From Phoebastria nigripes (Eukaryota; Chordata; Aves; Procellariiformes; Diomedeidae), in NCBI GenBank assembly GCA_035582835.1, contig JAYKAV010003132.1, forward strand, positions 2,289,097-2,353,096: a stretch of DNA of 64,000 nt. Direction: 5' to 3'. The translations under genes and the position numbers were made by a program. Shown here piece after piece: positions 12,921 to 25,149 of the stretch (position 1 is its first letter; the number at the start of each line of letters is the position of its first letter). The notes below the pieces were generated by a model. It had not been told where the DNA came from and made no database searches. It saw only the letters and a program-made list of their open reading frames with translations.

Positions 12921-14145
12921 CCATTCTGGGACAAAATACCAATGTGAGTCAGAAGTGTTTTTTTGTTTTTGTTTTTAATAGTCATTCAATTCACTTGAAA
13001 GTAGAAAAAAATCACAGGTCTCTCATAAGCCTTTAAGTAAGTTCAGTCATGTTCTCCAGTCATATATAATTGAAATAGGAGGTAGTGTGGGGAAGAAGGA
13101 ATGGATAAACCTTCCAGAACTGCATGATGAGGGAGGGTGGGAGTGGTTGTCCATTACAACTGAAAAACCCAGCTGTTTCCTAGAATATAAATTAGTCAGC
13201 TCAAGCAAGACAATACCCAGCTTATAGAGGTTACTCAAAAGCAATGGCAATAAGTCTGCAGACTTGAAGACCATAGGCACCAAATACAGAACTGAAGCGT
13301 GTGAGCCACATGACTATTTGTAAAGGGAAAGAGGAAAGTGGAGGGCATGGACGAACATTGGTAGCACATAATACAAAATGAAGCTATACTGGAAAAAAAA
13401 GGTCTTGGTCTTTGTGGCATTTTTTGTTCATGATTAATTCCAGTGTCCTTTGGCATGTGTTAAAGAAAAATGACTAGCACTTCGGACACTTAACACTAAA
13501 GATCCCTCCATACAGATGATCTACGGTGTGAAGAACATAGCTTCAAACCAGACATTTCTGACACTTGACTAGCAACTCTGTTATCTAACAGCAGTAGCAA
13601 GCAATTATCACCTTAAAGACGTCAGGAAAAAATGTAAAAAATTCCTTGTTTCTTATTGGAAAAATCAGCACAGACTATTTCATTTTAGCACAGAAACATT
13701 CATATCGAATCAGTTTGCATGATCAAACTGAAGTTAGAAACACTCATTTTTCGCCACCTTACCCGATGGGAGGTATGGCTGACTACCTGCTACCATCCTT
13801 CCCTTTCTAATCAGGCTTCTCTGATGGACTCCATCTGGCAGTTTCCCCATTGTCTGAGTTTACCACTGAAATGTATGATGAGAACTATATTCTAACTAGG
13901 AGTTCAGTTCCGAATGGAGATAAAAAATTACATTGGTTGCAAAATTACAAATGGCATCATGAAGGACAGGACAAACCATCTAAATCGTAACTCCCAAACT
14001 ACTTCAGTATCTGATCAAAAAAATTTGGAGGATTTTGACTGCATATGACAAATTAAAAACCATCTTCCTGGTTGAGCCTACTGTATTTTGCCACACGTTT
14101 TGCTATTTACTTTCTTTTTATTTGCAATTCTTAGCATTTTATTTT

Positions 14146-14185
14146 TATATGTATATATATACACACACACACACATATATATAAA
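14146..14185. repeat. compound (TA)n-(CA)n-(TA)n microsatellite
   Basis: TATATGTATATATAT is followed by about seven CA units and then ATATATATA. Alternating purine-pyrimidine sequence of this kind is prone to slippage and can adopt Z-DNA; the outer TA blocks can also pair as an inverted repeat. Confidence 0.93.
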
Positions 14186-15840
14186 ATGCCTTTTAATCTT
14201 TTTTGTGTCGGTTTGGGGTGAAATAAAATTCAGTAATAAAAAGCTTCCTTTGAGAGGAAAACCCAGTTTTTCTGCCTATTCAGTACTTGTAGACACGGGC
14301 TTTCAAATATTTTGGGACAGCTGTCCAAAATTTCCTAAGCATTGGGAAGTTAGGAGTTCTAGGCCTAAGTCTGTAACCCTGTTTCAAGAAAGTAATCCCA
14401 TCATCATTGAAACTTGAGATTTCTCTTCTCCAGGAAATTCACTTATTTTGAAATGTCTCTTTTTCCTAAATCAGAATTAGCTGTCCAAACATCTACATTA
14501 TCCACAAAATTAAAGTTCTGACAAAAAGAAATCACCATGACCTTATTAAAGCATTTAATTCTGATAAAACAAGGTGCTTCATTTCGACCATATGCTTTAA
14601 TTTTAATGATACGGAACTTCATAGAAATCGTCTCAACCACGTTTTTGGTGGGAATAGCAGTTAAACTACTGTTGGTGTAGTGTTTCATTTGGAAAATCAG
14701 CATTTCTGACAGAAAATTGCTCCATCATAAAAAAGTTCTCTTTGCTTTAATGTAATTACTGCTCAGAAGTTGATTTCTTTTGAACAAAATGGGATTGATT
14801 ATGTGAATAACATTTCATTATATTAATCCGATTTTCTAGGCAGATCCATTACCTCCCTGTTTGTACACATCCTTTGACTTCCCTGTTCACTAGAGATTGC
14901 ACTGTTTATGACAAACTTTTTAATGCCTAAATCATCTTTAATGTCTCAAGCATCTTTGCAGACCACCATCTGCAATGGCCAAATGAGAACATCCTGCTTT
15001 TTTCATATGGTCAAGGCAAGCAGTTCTGGGACTAAGTGCCTCCCTGTGCTAAGCAGGAATACTGGGACAGCAGCAGACAAGGAAGTAAGCCAGAAGCAAT
15101 CATCCCATGGGAAAGCTGTGATCTACAGGCTGTTATTTGGATCACTCTGCTTTTTAATATTAATTGACCATCAAGTAATAAGACATCACAATTGCCTCGC
15201 TTTTAGTTACGTTCTGAAGTGGCTTAAAAATACTTGAGAACTGTCAAGAGTTGGTAAGAATTTGCAAAGAACTTTGTGTTGCTAAAATTCGGTCTGAACA
15301 GATTTTTCTTTTCCTTTTTTTTTTTTTCTAGGGGGGAGTGAGGATATGGATGATGGAAAAAAGCAGTCTTTTCATTTATATGATAATACATGTCTTTCAT
15401 AGACAGTGACAGGCCTACAATAGAATGTTATTAGGTAACTTCCTGTCTATAGAGATGCTTTGAATACAATTCTTTTCCAGCGTTATTAAGTTACTGCCTT
15501 TGTTAAGCAACCAGTTTTGGTCAGTCCCACAAAACATGCCTCAAATAAGGTGTGACTGTGCAATAGAACATTTCCTGTAAAGTTTAACCATGAAATAGTG
15601 CATTTTCATATTTAAAATAGGGACAATCATTAATAGCCTTAATGCCTTACCCAGGCATAGGGGGAAAAAAGGATAAAAAGGAAACTTTTAAGGACATTTA
15701 TAATAGTTCTTTTATTCTCCAAAGTAAAATCACAAGTTAGGATTTTTTTTACTTGGCTCTAGCTACCTGAATGTTAACCTTTTAGTTTAAGCTGTCATCC
15801 AGAAACTTTGCGTGTCAATGGAAAGTGACACCTAGAGATG

Positions 15841-15890
15841 GTGATTCATCCCATCTACCTATACAGCAATCTTAGGATGGGATGAATCAC
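15841..15890. repeat. perfect 15-bp inverted repeat with 20-nt loop
   Basis: The arm GTGATTCATCCCATC (15841-15855) is exactly complementary to GATGGGATGAATCAC (15876-15890). The loop is 20 nt. The flanks outside the arms do not extend the pairing. The arms are not low-complexity, so this is unlikely to be chance. It could be the remnant of a palindromic DNA transposon or a transcribed hairpin. No annotated small RNA sequence is recognised. Confidence 0.85.
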
Positions 15891-16059
15891 ACCCAGAGCT
15901 TCCAGTATTTTACCACTGACTATGGAGTGAGACTGAGCATCTAGTTTTGAATAGATACATAAGGCTGTTATAGGTACGTGAGGTAAATCCCACTTCTACT
16001 GTGATGGAAAACAATAATGAATTCTCAGAGTTGCTTATTAATACTACTTATTTTCAATT

Positions 16060-16145
16060 TAAACCTTGGCCTTCTGATGGAAGAAAAGGTAACTTGTCTG
16101 AGATCTTACAACAAGGATCAGAACACTGAATTTTGGTGGCTCCTG
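16060..16145 (-). repeat. probable MIR SINE fragment
   Basis: GATGGAAGAAAAGGTAACTT, GTCTGAGATCTTACAAC and the following AGGATCAGAACACTGAATTT keep the order of antisense MIR (GATGAGGAAACTGAGG, TTAAGTAACTTGCCCAAGGTC, AGAGCTGGGA). Identity is low and the ends are not defined. Confidence 0.45.
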
Positions 16146-16549
16146 TTATAACCAGAAATGACCACTGCAAGATGTTTGCTCAGCATTTTGCTTCATATCG
16201 ACGCTTACACAGGCGAATAACACTTGCAAGGTTTTTTGGTCACTACTTAATTAATGTTGCTGGAGAGGGATGGCTTCTTCTTATAAGACTGAACTGTTGA
16301 TGTTCAAAAATTAATAACTGGACCACACTGTCTTATTCCTAGGGACTGTGACAGGCAGCTGTTTCTTAATTGCCTAAAGAGTCAAGAGAAATTCAAAATA
16401 ATGGGGAAACAGTTAGCCCTGGAAATATTGTGCATACATAACTCCTTGTGTGGCTAAAACCAAGTATCAATGAAGTTAGCTAGAATATGCTTCATCATTA
16501 AAGTCTTGCTTCAGAAACTGCACAATGACAGCTAAAACTTTTTTCTTTC

Positions 16550-16571
16550 TTTTTTTTTTTTTTTTTTTTTT
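16550..16571. repeat. poly-T tract
   Basis: Twenty-two T residues, the longest homopolymer in the window. No retroelement body is recognised downstream. Confidence 0.92.
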
Positions 16572-19500
16572 ATTTGAATGCTCAGAAGAGATAAGAAAAC
16601 CAGAAGAAGAACAGATGTGTTAGAAGTGTGAAATGGATTAACATCAAAGCCCCCTGGGAAAATCTGAAACATGAAATGAAGGATCCTGAATGACAAGAGC
16701 TATTCAGAATGCATTAAAAGCTCTGCAGTGCATTTTGGTGCTGTCTGTGTGAGCAACGCGAGGCCCTGTGTGCTAGGGAGAGATGCTGATAACGAAAGCT
16801 CTGTGAACTTCAGGGAAATTCAGTTCATCGCTGAGAACTCACCTTGTGGTACAATTTGAATGAGATAGAAAAAGCACCCAAACTAGTGATTGCCAATATT
16901 TATTGTCCCCAGTGATATGAAATGAATAGATAATTTAAGCCTTGGACTAGGCTATAGGTGAACCAGTAATGATTTCAAAATCAGAGCCTATTTTAGTTAT
17001 ATATTCTTTGAGTGTTTAAAGCTCTCTATTAATATTCATCAGTTGACAGATTAGCATGGACAGCATAATTTGATATGCTTAAAATCAGAGAAGGTAAACA
17101 AGAAAAAACAATGTAAGAGATATCTTTTCATTTTCTTGATTTTTACACAGATTCTTTGGAAGCAGACTATTTATAGCTTTGGCAAATTTATGTTCATAAA
17201 TGGTTTCTGAACTGGCAGGCACTGGTATCCATATAGTTATTGATGGAAAGAGGTCACCAATATTTGAAACGTGAAGGAGACTGTACAGGCTACTGCTGAG
17301 TTTTTACTTCATCTAAACTCAATGAAAGTCAAAGGAAGTTGGTCAAATAATACAGAAAATATATCAAGATTTAGTCTCCACTTTATTGCAGACTGAACTT
17401 ACTGCAGTTTCGGAATATAAACCTCATACCAGACATTTTGGACAAGTACAAGCCCAGCTAAAATTCACAAAAAAGGGGAGTCTTTTGGTTGGCTACAATG
17501 GACTTCTGATGAGGACTCAGAAGAACTTACAGTGAAAAGCTGCACAAAGTCATTTCCAGCACTTCATACAATATGAATTGTATTCATTCCTGAATATCTC
17601 TCTTGTACAGACATCATCATGGCTTGAGTGAAAATCTCAGGCCTTTAAGTTCCATTCCAAGTGGAATGTTTTCATCTCACTGCTGATACAGAGCAAAGGG
17701 TGATTTAAGCCAGACAGCATTCCTCGACAAGGTGCTGTTTTAGTCATCTGCAGGTGACAGGCTAGGTTAAAAACAAAACAAAACCAACAAAAAAGCCCCC
17801 AAACAAAAGCAGGATTTCTCACAATCTGAAAAACAGGCCAGTCCTCAGAGATTAGCATCCTCTTGGTGCAAAGGTTTCTGCCTCTATTGATCTCTGCCAA
17901 TTTTGGGACAGGTGCATCAGGGTCTGATACAAGTGAATTTATGAAGCAGACAGTTCCATAATTTTTTAGCCTTGTCTGGCAGTTAAGTTCATATATTGTC
18001 CAAAATATGTCATGAGCTTTAGAGAATTTCCAGCTTACTTGTGTATACTATCAACAAAACCCATTACTCATAGACTGAGGTACATCCACTACATCTGCCA
18101 TACATGCAATTGACTGATTCTTTTGAGCTTCATTTCTGCTTCGTTTTTTGAAATGGCAAGGGATTAACTTGAAATGACATAACTTTCTTTTACTCTGTAC
18201 TGGTAAAGCTTTTAAAACTATAACCAGAGGACAATTCATTTTGGTGCTTTTAAAGTAAAATAACATTCTCCAGACTGAAAGTTTTATAGTTAGAAGAATC
18301 TATTCTAACAGAATCTATTAGTTTGTAAATCAATATCCCCTGCTGATTAATTTCCTAATATAAAGTGCGTATGTCTTTACGCTCTGTTCTCCTGAGTTCA
18401 GTTGTATTATTGGACATGATTCTTCCACCCTTATTTATGTTCACACAAATAATCCCATTATATGTTCAACATAACAGCTGTTAAAATGAATATTCTCAGA
18501 ATGTGTATTCCAGCATAGAAAGTTTTTGGCACAGACTGAAGTTAAAATTTTAAATAGCATGTGCAAGAGTTGGACACACAGGGAGAGGTTGATCTTACTT
18601 AATTTTAGAGTTATATAGCTGAACAAGTCATCTTTGCCTCCCTTTATAGTCAACAGAGAAAAATAAGCTGTACGAGAGAACCATTTGCCTGACATTTTAA
18701 GGATCTATTTAAGCGTGAAATGTATCACAGCCTGGAATTTTTTATTTCTATCCAGTAACTTTACAGGGAGTGGCTAATTTAGCTGTAGACACCTAAAATT
18801 TTGATGATAGATTTTTAAAAACTTGTCCTTGTATCCATCACTTTTAATGGAATTAAGCATTACCATGTCTACAGTATAAAACAGATAAGCTATCTGTGTT
18901 AGAAAAAAGATGTTATTTTGAACTAAAAGACTCCCCCAAACGATGATTTTTGAAGCACTGAGATATAGAGTACAGTCTACTGAAATACAAGTGGATGGCT
19001 GAGTTAAACAATGATAAGCAGTCCTCAAAATGATTCTCTATATAAGTTTGCCATGTAGTTGACACATTTTCTTCCAAATAGGAAGAGTTGCGCCTATGGG
19101 TATATCTAAGTGCCTCATCATCTTGCTGAAGATGAAACTTTCTCTGTTGTCTTTATGAATCCATTCTCTGCAGCTGTACTTCAGTTTTGTGATAGCCAAA
19201 ATAAATACACTAGAGACTTGAAATTTTTAGAGACTAGAACTTTGCATCATACTTGATGTAATACAACTTCAGTTGCGCTTACGTTCATGTCAGAGTATAA
19301 AAGACTTCTTCAGCTTACATATTGCGAGACACCTTGTAGGCTAAAGAATAATTCAAGTATCCATGACAGTTTGCAGGTGCAATCCAAGATTTTCAAATTA
19401 ACTATTTAATCTCATGAGATCAGTTTGTAGCTGCTATTGTGAGAGCTATTTCAGATTCAGCCCATTCTGAAAATCTGGATGGACAAAGGTGTCTCAGCTT

Positions 19501-19670
19501 GCTTGTGCAAAGATGGAGGCATTAGTTATTTTTGAAAACCTAAATCCAGCTTTTTCAATACAGCAGTGAAACAGAGAAAACATAACAGAACTAATACAGT
19601 TTTTGCACATACTGGGTAAATTATAAAATAATTAGTCATGTTTCAGTTTAAATAACATGAAAAAACTCCT
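16572..19670. other. noncoding, no gene recognised
   Basis: Single-copy-looking DNA. The stretch 16690-16860 has more balanced composition, a few CpGs and is free of simple repeats; it is discussed as a possible conserved element. A run of AAACAAAAC/AAAGCCCCC low-complexity sequence lies at 17770-17810. No exon is recognised. Confidence 0.6.
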
Positions 19671-19691
19671 TTAATTAAGATTCTTAATTAA
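19671..19691. repeat. AT-rich perfect palindrome
   Basis: TTAATTAAGA (19671-19680) and TCTTAATTAA (19682-19691) are exact reverse complements around a single T. Each arm holds TTAATTAA, a dimeric homeodomain-type site, and the next 90 bases hold more TTAAT and ATTAAT motifs. Confidence 0.8.
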
Positions 19692-22073
19692 TAGTTGAAA
19701 GATTAATCAATCAATAATTATAACTATCATTATAGGGTGTAATTGTACTTAATTGGAGGGGCTGATTAATGATCAGAATAAACCTTTCAAATTCTCACAC
19801 TTGAAAATGGTGGGAAGAGATGGATTCCAGCCCATAGAGTTAAAAAGGAATCCAAGGGTCATAGAAGATATGTGTTCAGCTGCTTGGCCACAAATTGAAA
19901 GCACATGATTGAAGTGCATGAAACATTTCCATTGTTAGACATGCACACTATTGTATTACTAATGTATGTGTGGTTTTGATTAGTGTGAGCAAAATATCCC
20001 TCAGAAGAATGTAAGTGATACCTTTTCTGAAAATGGCAAGCCTTGTTTTCTTCATCCAAAATGTAAATTTTCATACATATAAGTACAGTTCTGCACACCT
20101 CTGCTTGGATCCTGCCTAGTCCTGTAGGTCCCTAACATTTTTCTTACAGTTCAACAAGAATTTGGAGTCATAACTTTGAGTAGGACAATAGCTGTCCTAT
20201 ACATAACAACTGTGTTAGGTGTGCTGTACCATGCATAATTGTGTAATGCATTGCAGCTGTCTCTTATGTCTATGGGACTTCAGTGTTGAAGCTGTCCTCA
20301 GCTCAAATGTTCGATGGTCTTGTTCTGGCAGAAGATAGTAGAAGTTTTCAGGAAAAATAAATGGAATCAGGCAAGCTCTAAAACACATTTTAAAAGCTGC
20401 AACTTTCTTCTTTTTTGTTTCATACATTCAGTAGCCTACAGTTGAGTACAGTCTCTGGGATGGCCGTCTTCAGTCCAGGGTGTAGTGGATCCAGTCTTTG
20501 ACAGAGGTGTTTCAATCTCACACCACTCCCAGGAATGTCTACAACAGTGTATGATCTGCTCATTGTGATGAAGTGTGTGAGCAGTAGCACCGATGGACTT
20601 TGGTTAATGCACACTAGTGACTGAGGACTTCTCAGCCAGGGAAGAGACTTGCAGTCTGGTTCCTGCTCTAGCGGCACTTTCTGATTTTTTTCTGAACAAT
20701 GTTTAATGTCACTGCTTCTCTCAGTCTAGCACCACTGAGTTAATCTGCTTAGTCATTTGGGGATAAAGAAAAAAGTGGAAACATGAAAATTTAAACTATT
20801 AAGTGAGGCTTTAACTAGATCCTTTATTCCCCCTTTAGCTATAGAAAAAAAACTCTAGAGAGAATACCGTACTTTAACACACTGAAACTCTGTGTTAAAG
20901 ATAGTAATAAATGTTCTTTGGAACAGAAAAGCAAAAAACATCCTTACAGAATTTAGCTGAGAAGGGCCAGGATTGCTGTTGTTGCTAATTTGCTTCCTTT
21001 CAGGAAAAGCGAGGCAAACGTGTAAAACAGGGGAGTGAGAAAAGACAAAAAAGGGCATGAGCAGAAAACCACAGCAAACCTACAAAATTCAGCTTCTCTT
21101 TCTGATGCTGACTCTACTTTCCAACCTGGAGAAAGACAATCACAGCACACATTCCTGTTAGCTTTCCAAGACCTTGTACTCATGTTAGGCTGTTTAAGAC
21201 GTTGTTTTAGCTGCCTTTTTGGTCACCAGATCACAGCAGTTTTGTGAAATAAATTATCTTGTCTGGCTAACCCAGACTGTTATTAAACAGAAAACTAAAG
21301 CTCTCTCTCATGGGAGAGAGGAAAAGTAAGGGAGGAAAGGAGTAGGACAAAGAAATTAAGGAATGAAAGCAGAAATCAACTTGTATATTGCACACATTTG
21401 GGGGACTCAGTTGAGACTACTGATGGACAGTTCTCTGAGCCTTTTTCCTGACCCAGTTTGGAAAGATTTTCTCTCAAGGAAAACCTGGTGATGTCATAAC
21501 AAATCTCTGAGTCCCAGAAGTGGGGGTTGCCAATTTGGTGCAGCTTAGAGAAAGCGTCTGTTGCAGCTGCTTGCTCTTTGTCTGTTGTGGGGTGAGATGA
21601 AACACTTCAACCTTCGGGACCATCACTCTGGCACCTCTCAAGAGTGCAACATTTATCAAATGTCTGTTTGAAAGTTCTCAGCATAATTGCAGTATAAGGT
21701 GGGTTTCATTATAATGACTCTGAAATCATGATACACAGTTACTCATCCTGTAACACATAGTCAAAGTCAACCTTCCTTTGGCAAAGATAATTGGATTAGA
21801 CCCTTACAGCTTGATCTTGCAAAGCTCTAAGAACCTGGGTGGTAACTGAGCAAAAGATTTAATCGGTAGTTCAAATTTAATCATGGTCCTGTGGATTTCA
21901 GTGAAAGCATGCAAATTTACTGTAGCTCAGAGATTGGTNTTCTTTATACAAGAAAACAATATAAATCTTGTTCTTCATTACAATGCACAACTATGCAAAA
22001 ACAAGAACTTCTTAGAAATAGAGGAAAATAAAAGTCTCACTCCCAATGTGACTTACAGAGCCACGTCATTAGT
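19692..22073. other. noncoding, no gene recognised
   Basis: No repeat or exon identified. Open frames on the minus strand near 20.4-20.7 kb and on both strands near 21.0-21.2 kb overlap one another and show no domain signature, so they are treated as chance. Confidence 0.6.
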
Positions 22074-22101
22074 CAATACTAATATATTAATATTAGTATT
22101 G
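22074..22101. repeat. perfect 12-bp inverted repeat, 4-nt loop
   Basis: CAATACTAATAT (22074-22085) and ATATTAGTATTG (22090-22101) are exact reverse complements separated by ATTA. This 28-bp near-cruciform could be a hairpin or a paired homeodomain site. AT richness makes chance more plausible than for the 15.84-kb hairpin. Confidence 0.85.
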
Positions 22102-23464
22102 GAACTGTTTTCTGGCACTGAGGCCAAGTGGCACAAAATGGCTTGTCTCCATAATGTAAAATTATTGTAGCCTCCAAGAATGGGTGATAACAACTAAGCT
22201 GCTAANTGGGAATGTCCCTAGTACTTAAATAGTCCTGAAGAGCCCCAGGAATTCTGTGAAAGAGTAATTTTTCCCTGAATTAACCATACCAGAGACTCTT
22301 TCATAGTATTTGAGCTCTGATACCTGGGAACATTCCTGAACACAGATTAATTTATTATCATATGTAACACCTTAGACTGTTCTTTACACTGGAGAAGACA
22401 ACAGTCAGATAACTTCTGAGAAGAGGAACTCAGAAACTAAAGTTATATCTCAGACTAGACTGGAATAATCTTCACTGGCATGAACTGTAGAATTGCTGAG
22501 AACTATTGTTTTACCTGTCGTCCCCTTGTGAATTGCAGGGACAGCGTCCTCATGGTGTACAGCAAGATGAGGTTCAGAGCTGCAGCCAGGGTCGGAGTGA
22601 AATTCAGGAACTTTCTAAAGCTGGCAGAGTTTGTAAATTCAACTACATGGGAGAAAAGCTAGAAAAGCAAAAGGACATGCAGCAGTGAGACAACTTCTGG
22701 CTGAAGCTGGTAGAATTCATTTCTAATGGTCTTCCTGAAGCATTATTTCTACTAGTTCAAAGCAGCTGTGTCCTGTTTTAGGTAAGCTTAGACCATGATG
22801 CTGGATCAGCAGTGCTAAATGAGACAGGCTGTGTTTAAAGCAATACCTTATCTGTCTGCTTCCAACCCCATTTCTGAGGTGTATTTCTCAAGGTAGTATT
22901 TGAATAAAAATAGGCCTTTGGACCATGGGAATTGTGTCCAACTGCTATATTCAGGGATGTAAGCAAACACCCTTCATTTCAATTCCTCATGGCTTATCTG
23001 GACAACAATATACTTAACATCAGTCCTTTACACCTTGCATCTGAAGCGGTGAAACTGGACACAAGCCTACATCCAGATTCTGGATTTAATACAAAATCAT
23101 GGAACAAAAAAAGGAAAACCAAGCATCGCCCTGAATTAGTCATCCAGGTTCCTGGTTTCTGTTAGGTTCTTGTGTAAAAGAGGTCTGCCATCATTGTTTT
23201 ATGAGAAGCTCAATCCAGTAGGCACACTGACAAGCTAGGCAAAGAAAACCTAGGTTTTGAATCCCATTGGGAATTTTGGCTTGAAATAGATGCTGGGCAG
23301 CTCCAGATTTAGGTTATATTATGGCAGAAATACATGTATCAAGGGAAATTCAGTCAAAAATTTAAGAATCCATGAAATATATAGATCATTCCAAGAGCAG
23401 ATGGCCATGAGTCAGGGTAATGAGTATATGGGATGCAGGCTAAGTGGCAGTAAGTACATCGTCT
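22102..23464. other. noncoding, no gene recognised
   Basis: Single-copy-looking DNA with one ambiguous base at 22206. Two overlapping short open frames at 22.48-22.69 kb have no recognisable motif. No repeat identified. Confidence 0.58.
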
Positions 23465-23550
23465 AAATCCTTTCCTGCATCTGCCTTTTAATCTCTTTGG
23501 TTTTCAGCTCTCCATCTGTAAAATGGGAATAACTACTTATATTCTTTCAT
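23465..23550 (+). repeat. MIR SINE fragment
   Basis: The sequence GTTTTCAGCTCTCCATCTGT followed by AAAATGGGAATAACTACTTA closely follows the MIR core CTCAGTTTCCTCATCTGTAA and AATGGGGATAATAATA. This is the most conserved part of MIR and the orientation is plus. The 5' head and 3' tail are not clear. Confidence 0.72.
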
Positions 23551-25149
23551 CCTTTGTTTCTTAAGAAAAAAAGTCACATGGGACAGTGCTATGTTTTGCT
23601 GCATCTTATAAATAAAATGCTGATCCCTGCTGGGGCCCCTGGGCACTGCTGCTGTATAAATAAATTCATAGCTATGGTTGTTACAGAGGGAGAATATTGA
23701 CTGCAGGTGAGGAATAGGTAGCCAAAGCAGATTAACTCTTAAGCAGCGAGGATCCTGTTTTCCAGTCCTTTGTAAGAAGGAAAAAGTACAGAGAAAAAGA
23801 GAAAATATATGACACATAAGATGAATCATTTCTAAAGGGAATGGTTTTGAAAATTTCTCCACAATGCATCAGCAGCCTGTCTGCAAGCATCAATTTTTTT
23901 TGCCTCCTTTACACATTTTTTAGCAAATTTCATGCCAGTGAAAGATGCAGGATTGACATTCTTAAATCTCTCTTTTATCCATAGAAAAGATAAAGCATAG
24001 TCAGAAAATATGCAGGTTTCCTCAGATTTTCAGGCCAACATACCTTCATTTGACCTGAAGGGACACTTCTATAGGAGGGAAGAGCAGTTTAGTCACCATT
24101 CTCATTTTATCCTTGGCCTTGATGCTGAAATTATTATCCTGAGAGTTGAGTGGGATACTTTGGTTTAAGTATGATGTGGGCACCTGTTTTCTCTGCTGAT
24201 GCTATCCAGCTTGTTTCACATGGGCCAGTGTACAGTCTTCTGAAAACCTCTTTCAGTCACTTCCAACCAGAACACAGTTGCAAGTTCATTACAGTCTGAA
24301 ACAGTAAACCCTGATTTAGGGGGTTACACAGACCAGTGCCAGTCTCCCAAAGCCATCCAGCCATCCATAACACTGCTGCCTTGCCCCAGCGTGCCTCTGT
24401 GAGATATTTTCTAAGGGGCACAGATGAAATTTGTTTTTTGCGAAGGCCACCAGCTCTCACTGCTGTCTGTGTAATATGGTCACTAAATTCCCAAAGACAA
24501 CATTACTGCAAATCACCTCAAATGTGCTGCAGGCGGTAGAATGATCCCGTAATCAAAGAGCTAGGTCTTTGAGGACAAGTTTAATTACTTTAATCTATAC
24601 AGCCTGGAAAACATAATGGTTAATGGGGTAATCTACTGAAGTATGTGGAATTTTAAATAGTATAGACTATGCCACTGTATGACACTACTCTCAGCACAGC
24701 AGAGATGATAAAACCAAGAGCATAAATGGTGAGTGAAGAAAGCCTTAGATGTTCATAAATCAATAATTGATAAAATGTACTCTTGTGTAACTAAGTAGAA
24801 TTTTATGTTGCAGGTAGAATAAACTGATTACATGATACTATAGTGCTCAGTGGAATTATGGAATGAGCTTCATTCATTCACTCTAATTGCTGCATATTTG
24901 TATACAAATGGCCGAAATGGTTCTGTCAGTTTTGTAGTCTATAAAACTGCAAGAAAATCCTGCCCTTTGAGTCCACAGATGAAAGCCATGATATTTTCCC
25001 AGCATGGGGCTCCGTGCTCCTGGAAAAGCTGAACATCAGCGGATACATAGAGGTTGATGTTCTCGATGCATCTGGCCATTAAAGATTTCAAAGCACTTTT
25101 CTCACGGGTAGAGGTGTTAACCCCTCTGTCCTGGCTAAATTCCAACCTG
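23551..25149. other. noncoding, no gene recognised
   Basis: No exon identified. Sequence immediately upstream of the reverse-transcriptase fossil (about 24.9-25.15 kb) may belong to the same LINE but I cannot recognise its endonuclease domain. Confidence 0.55.

Larger units (their letters stand above)
10191..15840. other. noncoding, no gene recognised
   Basis: Mostly AT-rich single-copy DNA with simple repeats at 12.48-12.92 kb and 14.15 kb. A T-rich tract ending in CTAG at 15331 looks like a splice acceptor, but no matching exon can be argued. None of the open frames, including 109-codon ones near 14.1 and 14.9 kb, carries a recognisable motif. Confidence 0.6.

Noticed and set aside
14908..15237. 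109-codon plus-strand open frame
   Set aside because: No domain, no splice context, and composition like its surroundings; within chance expectation for 64 kb.
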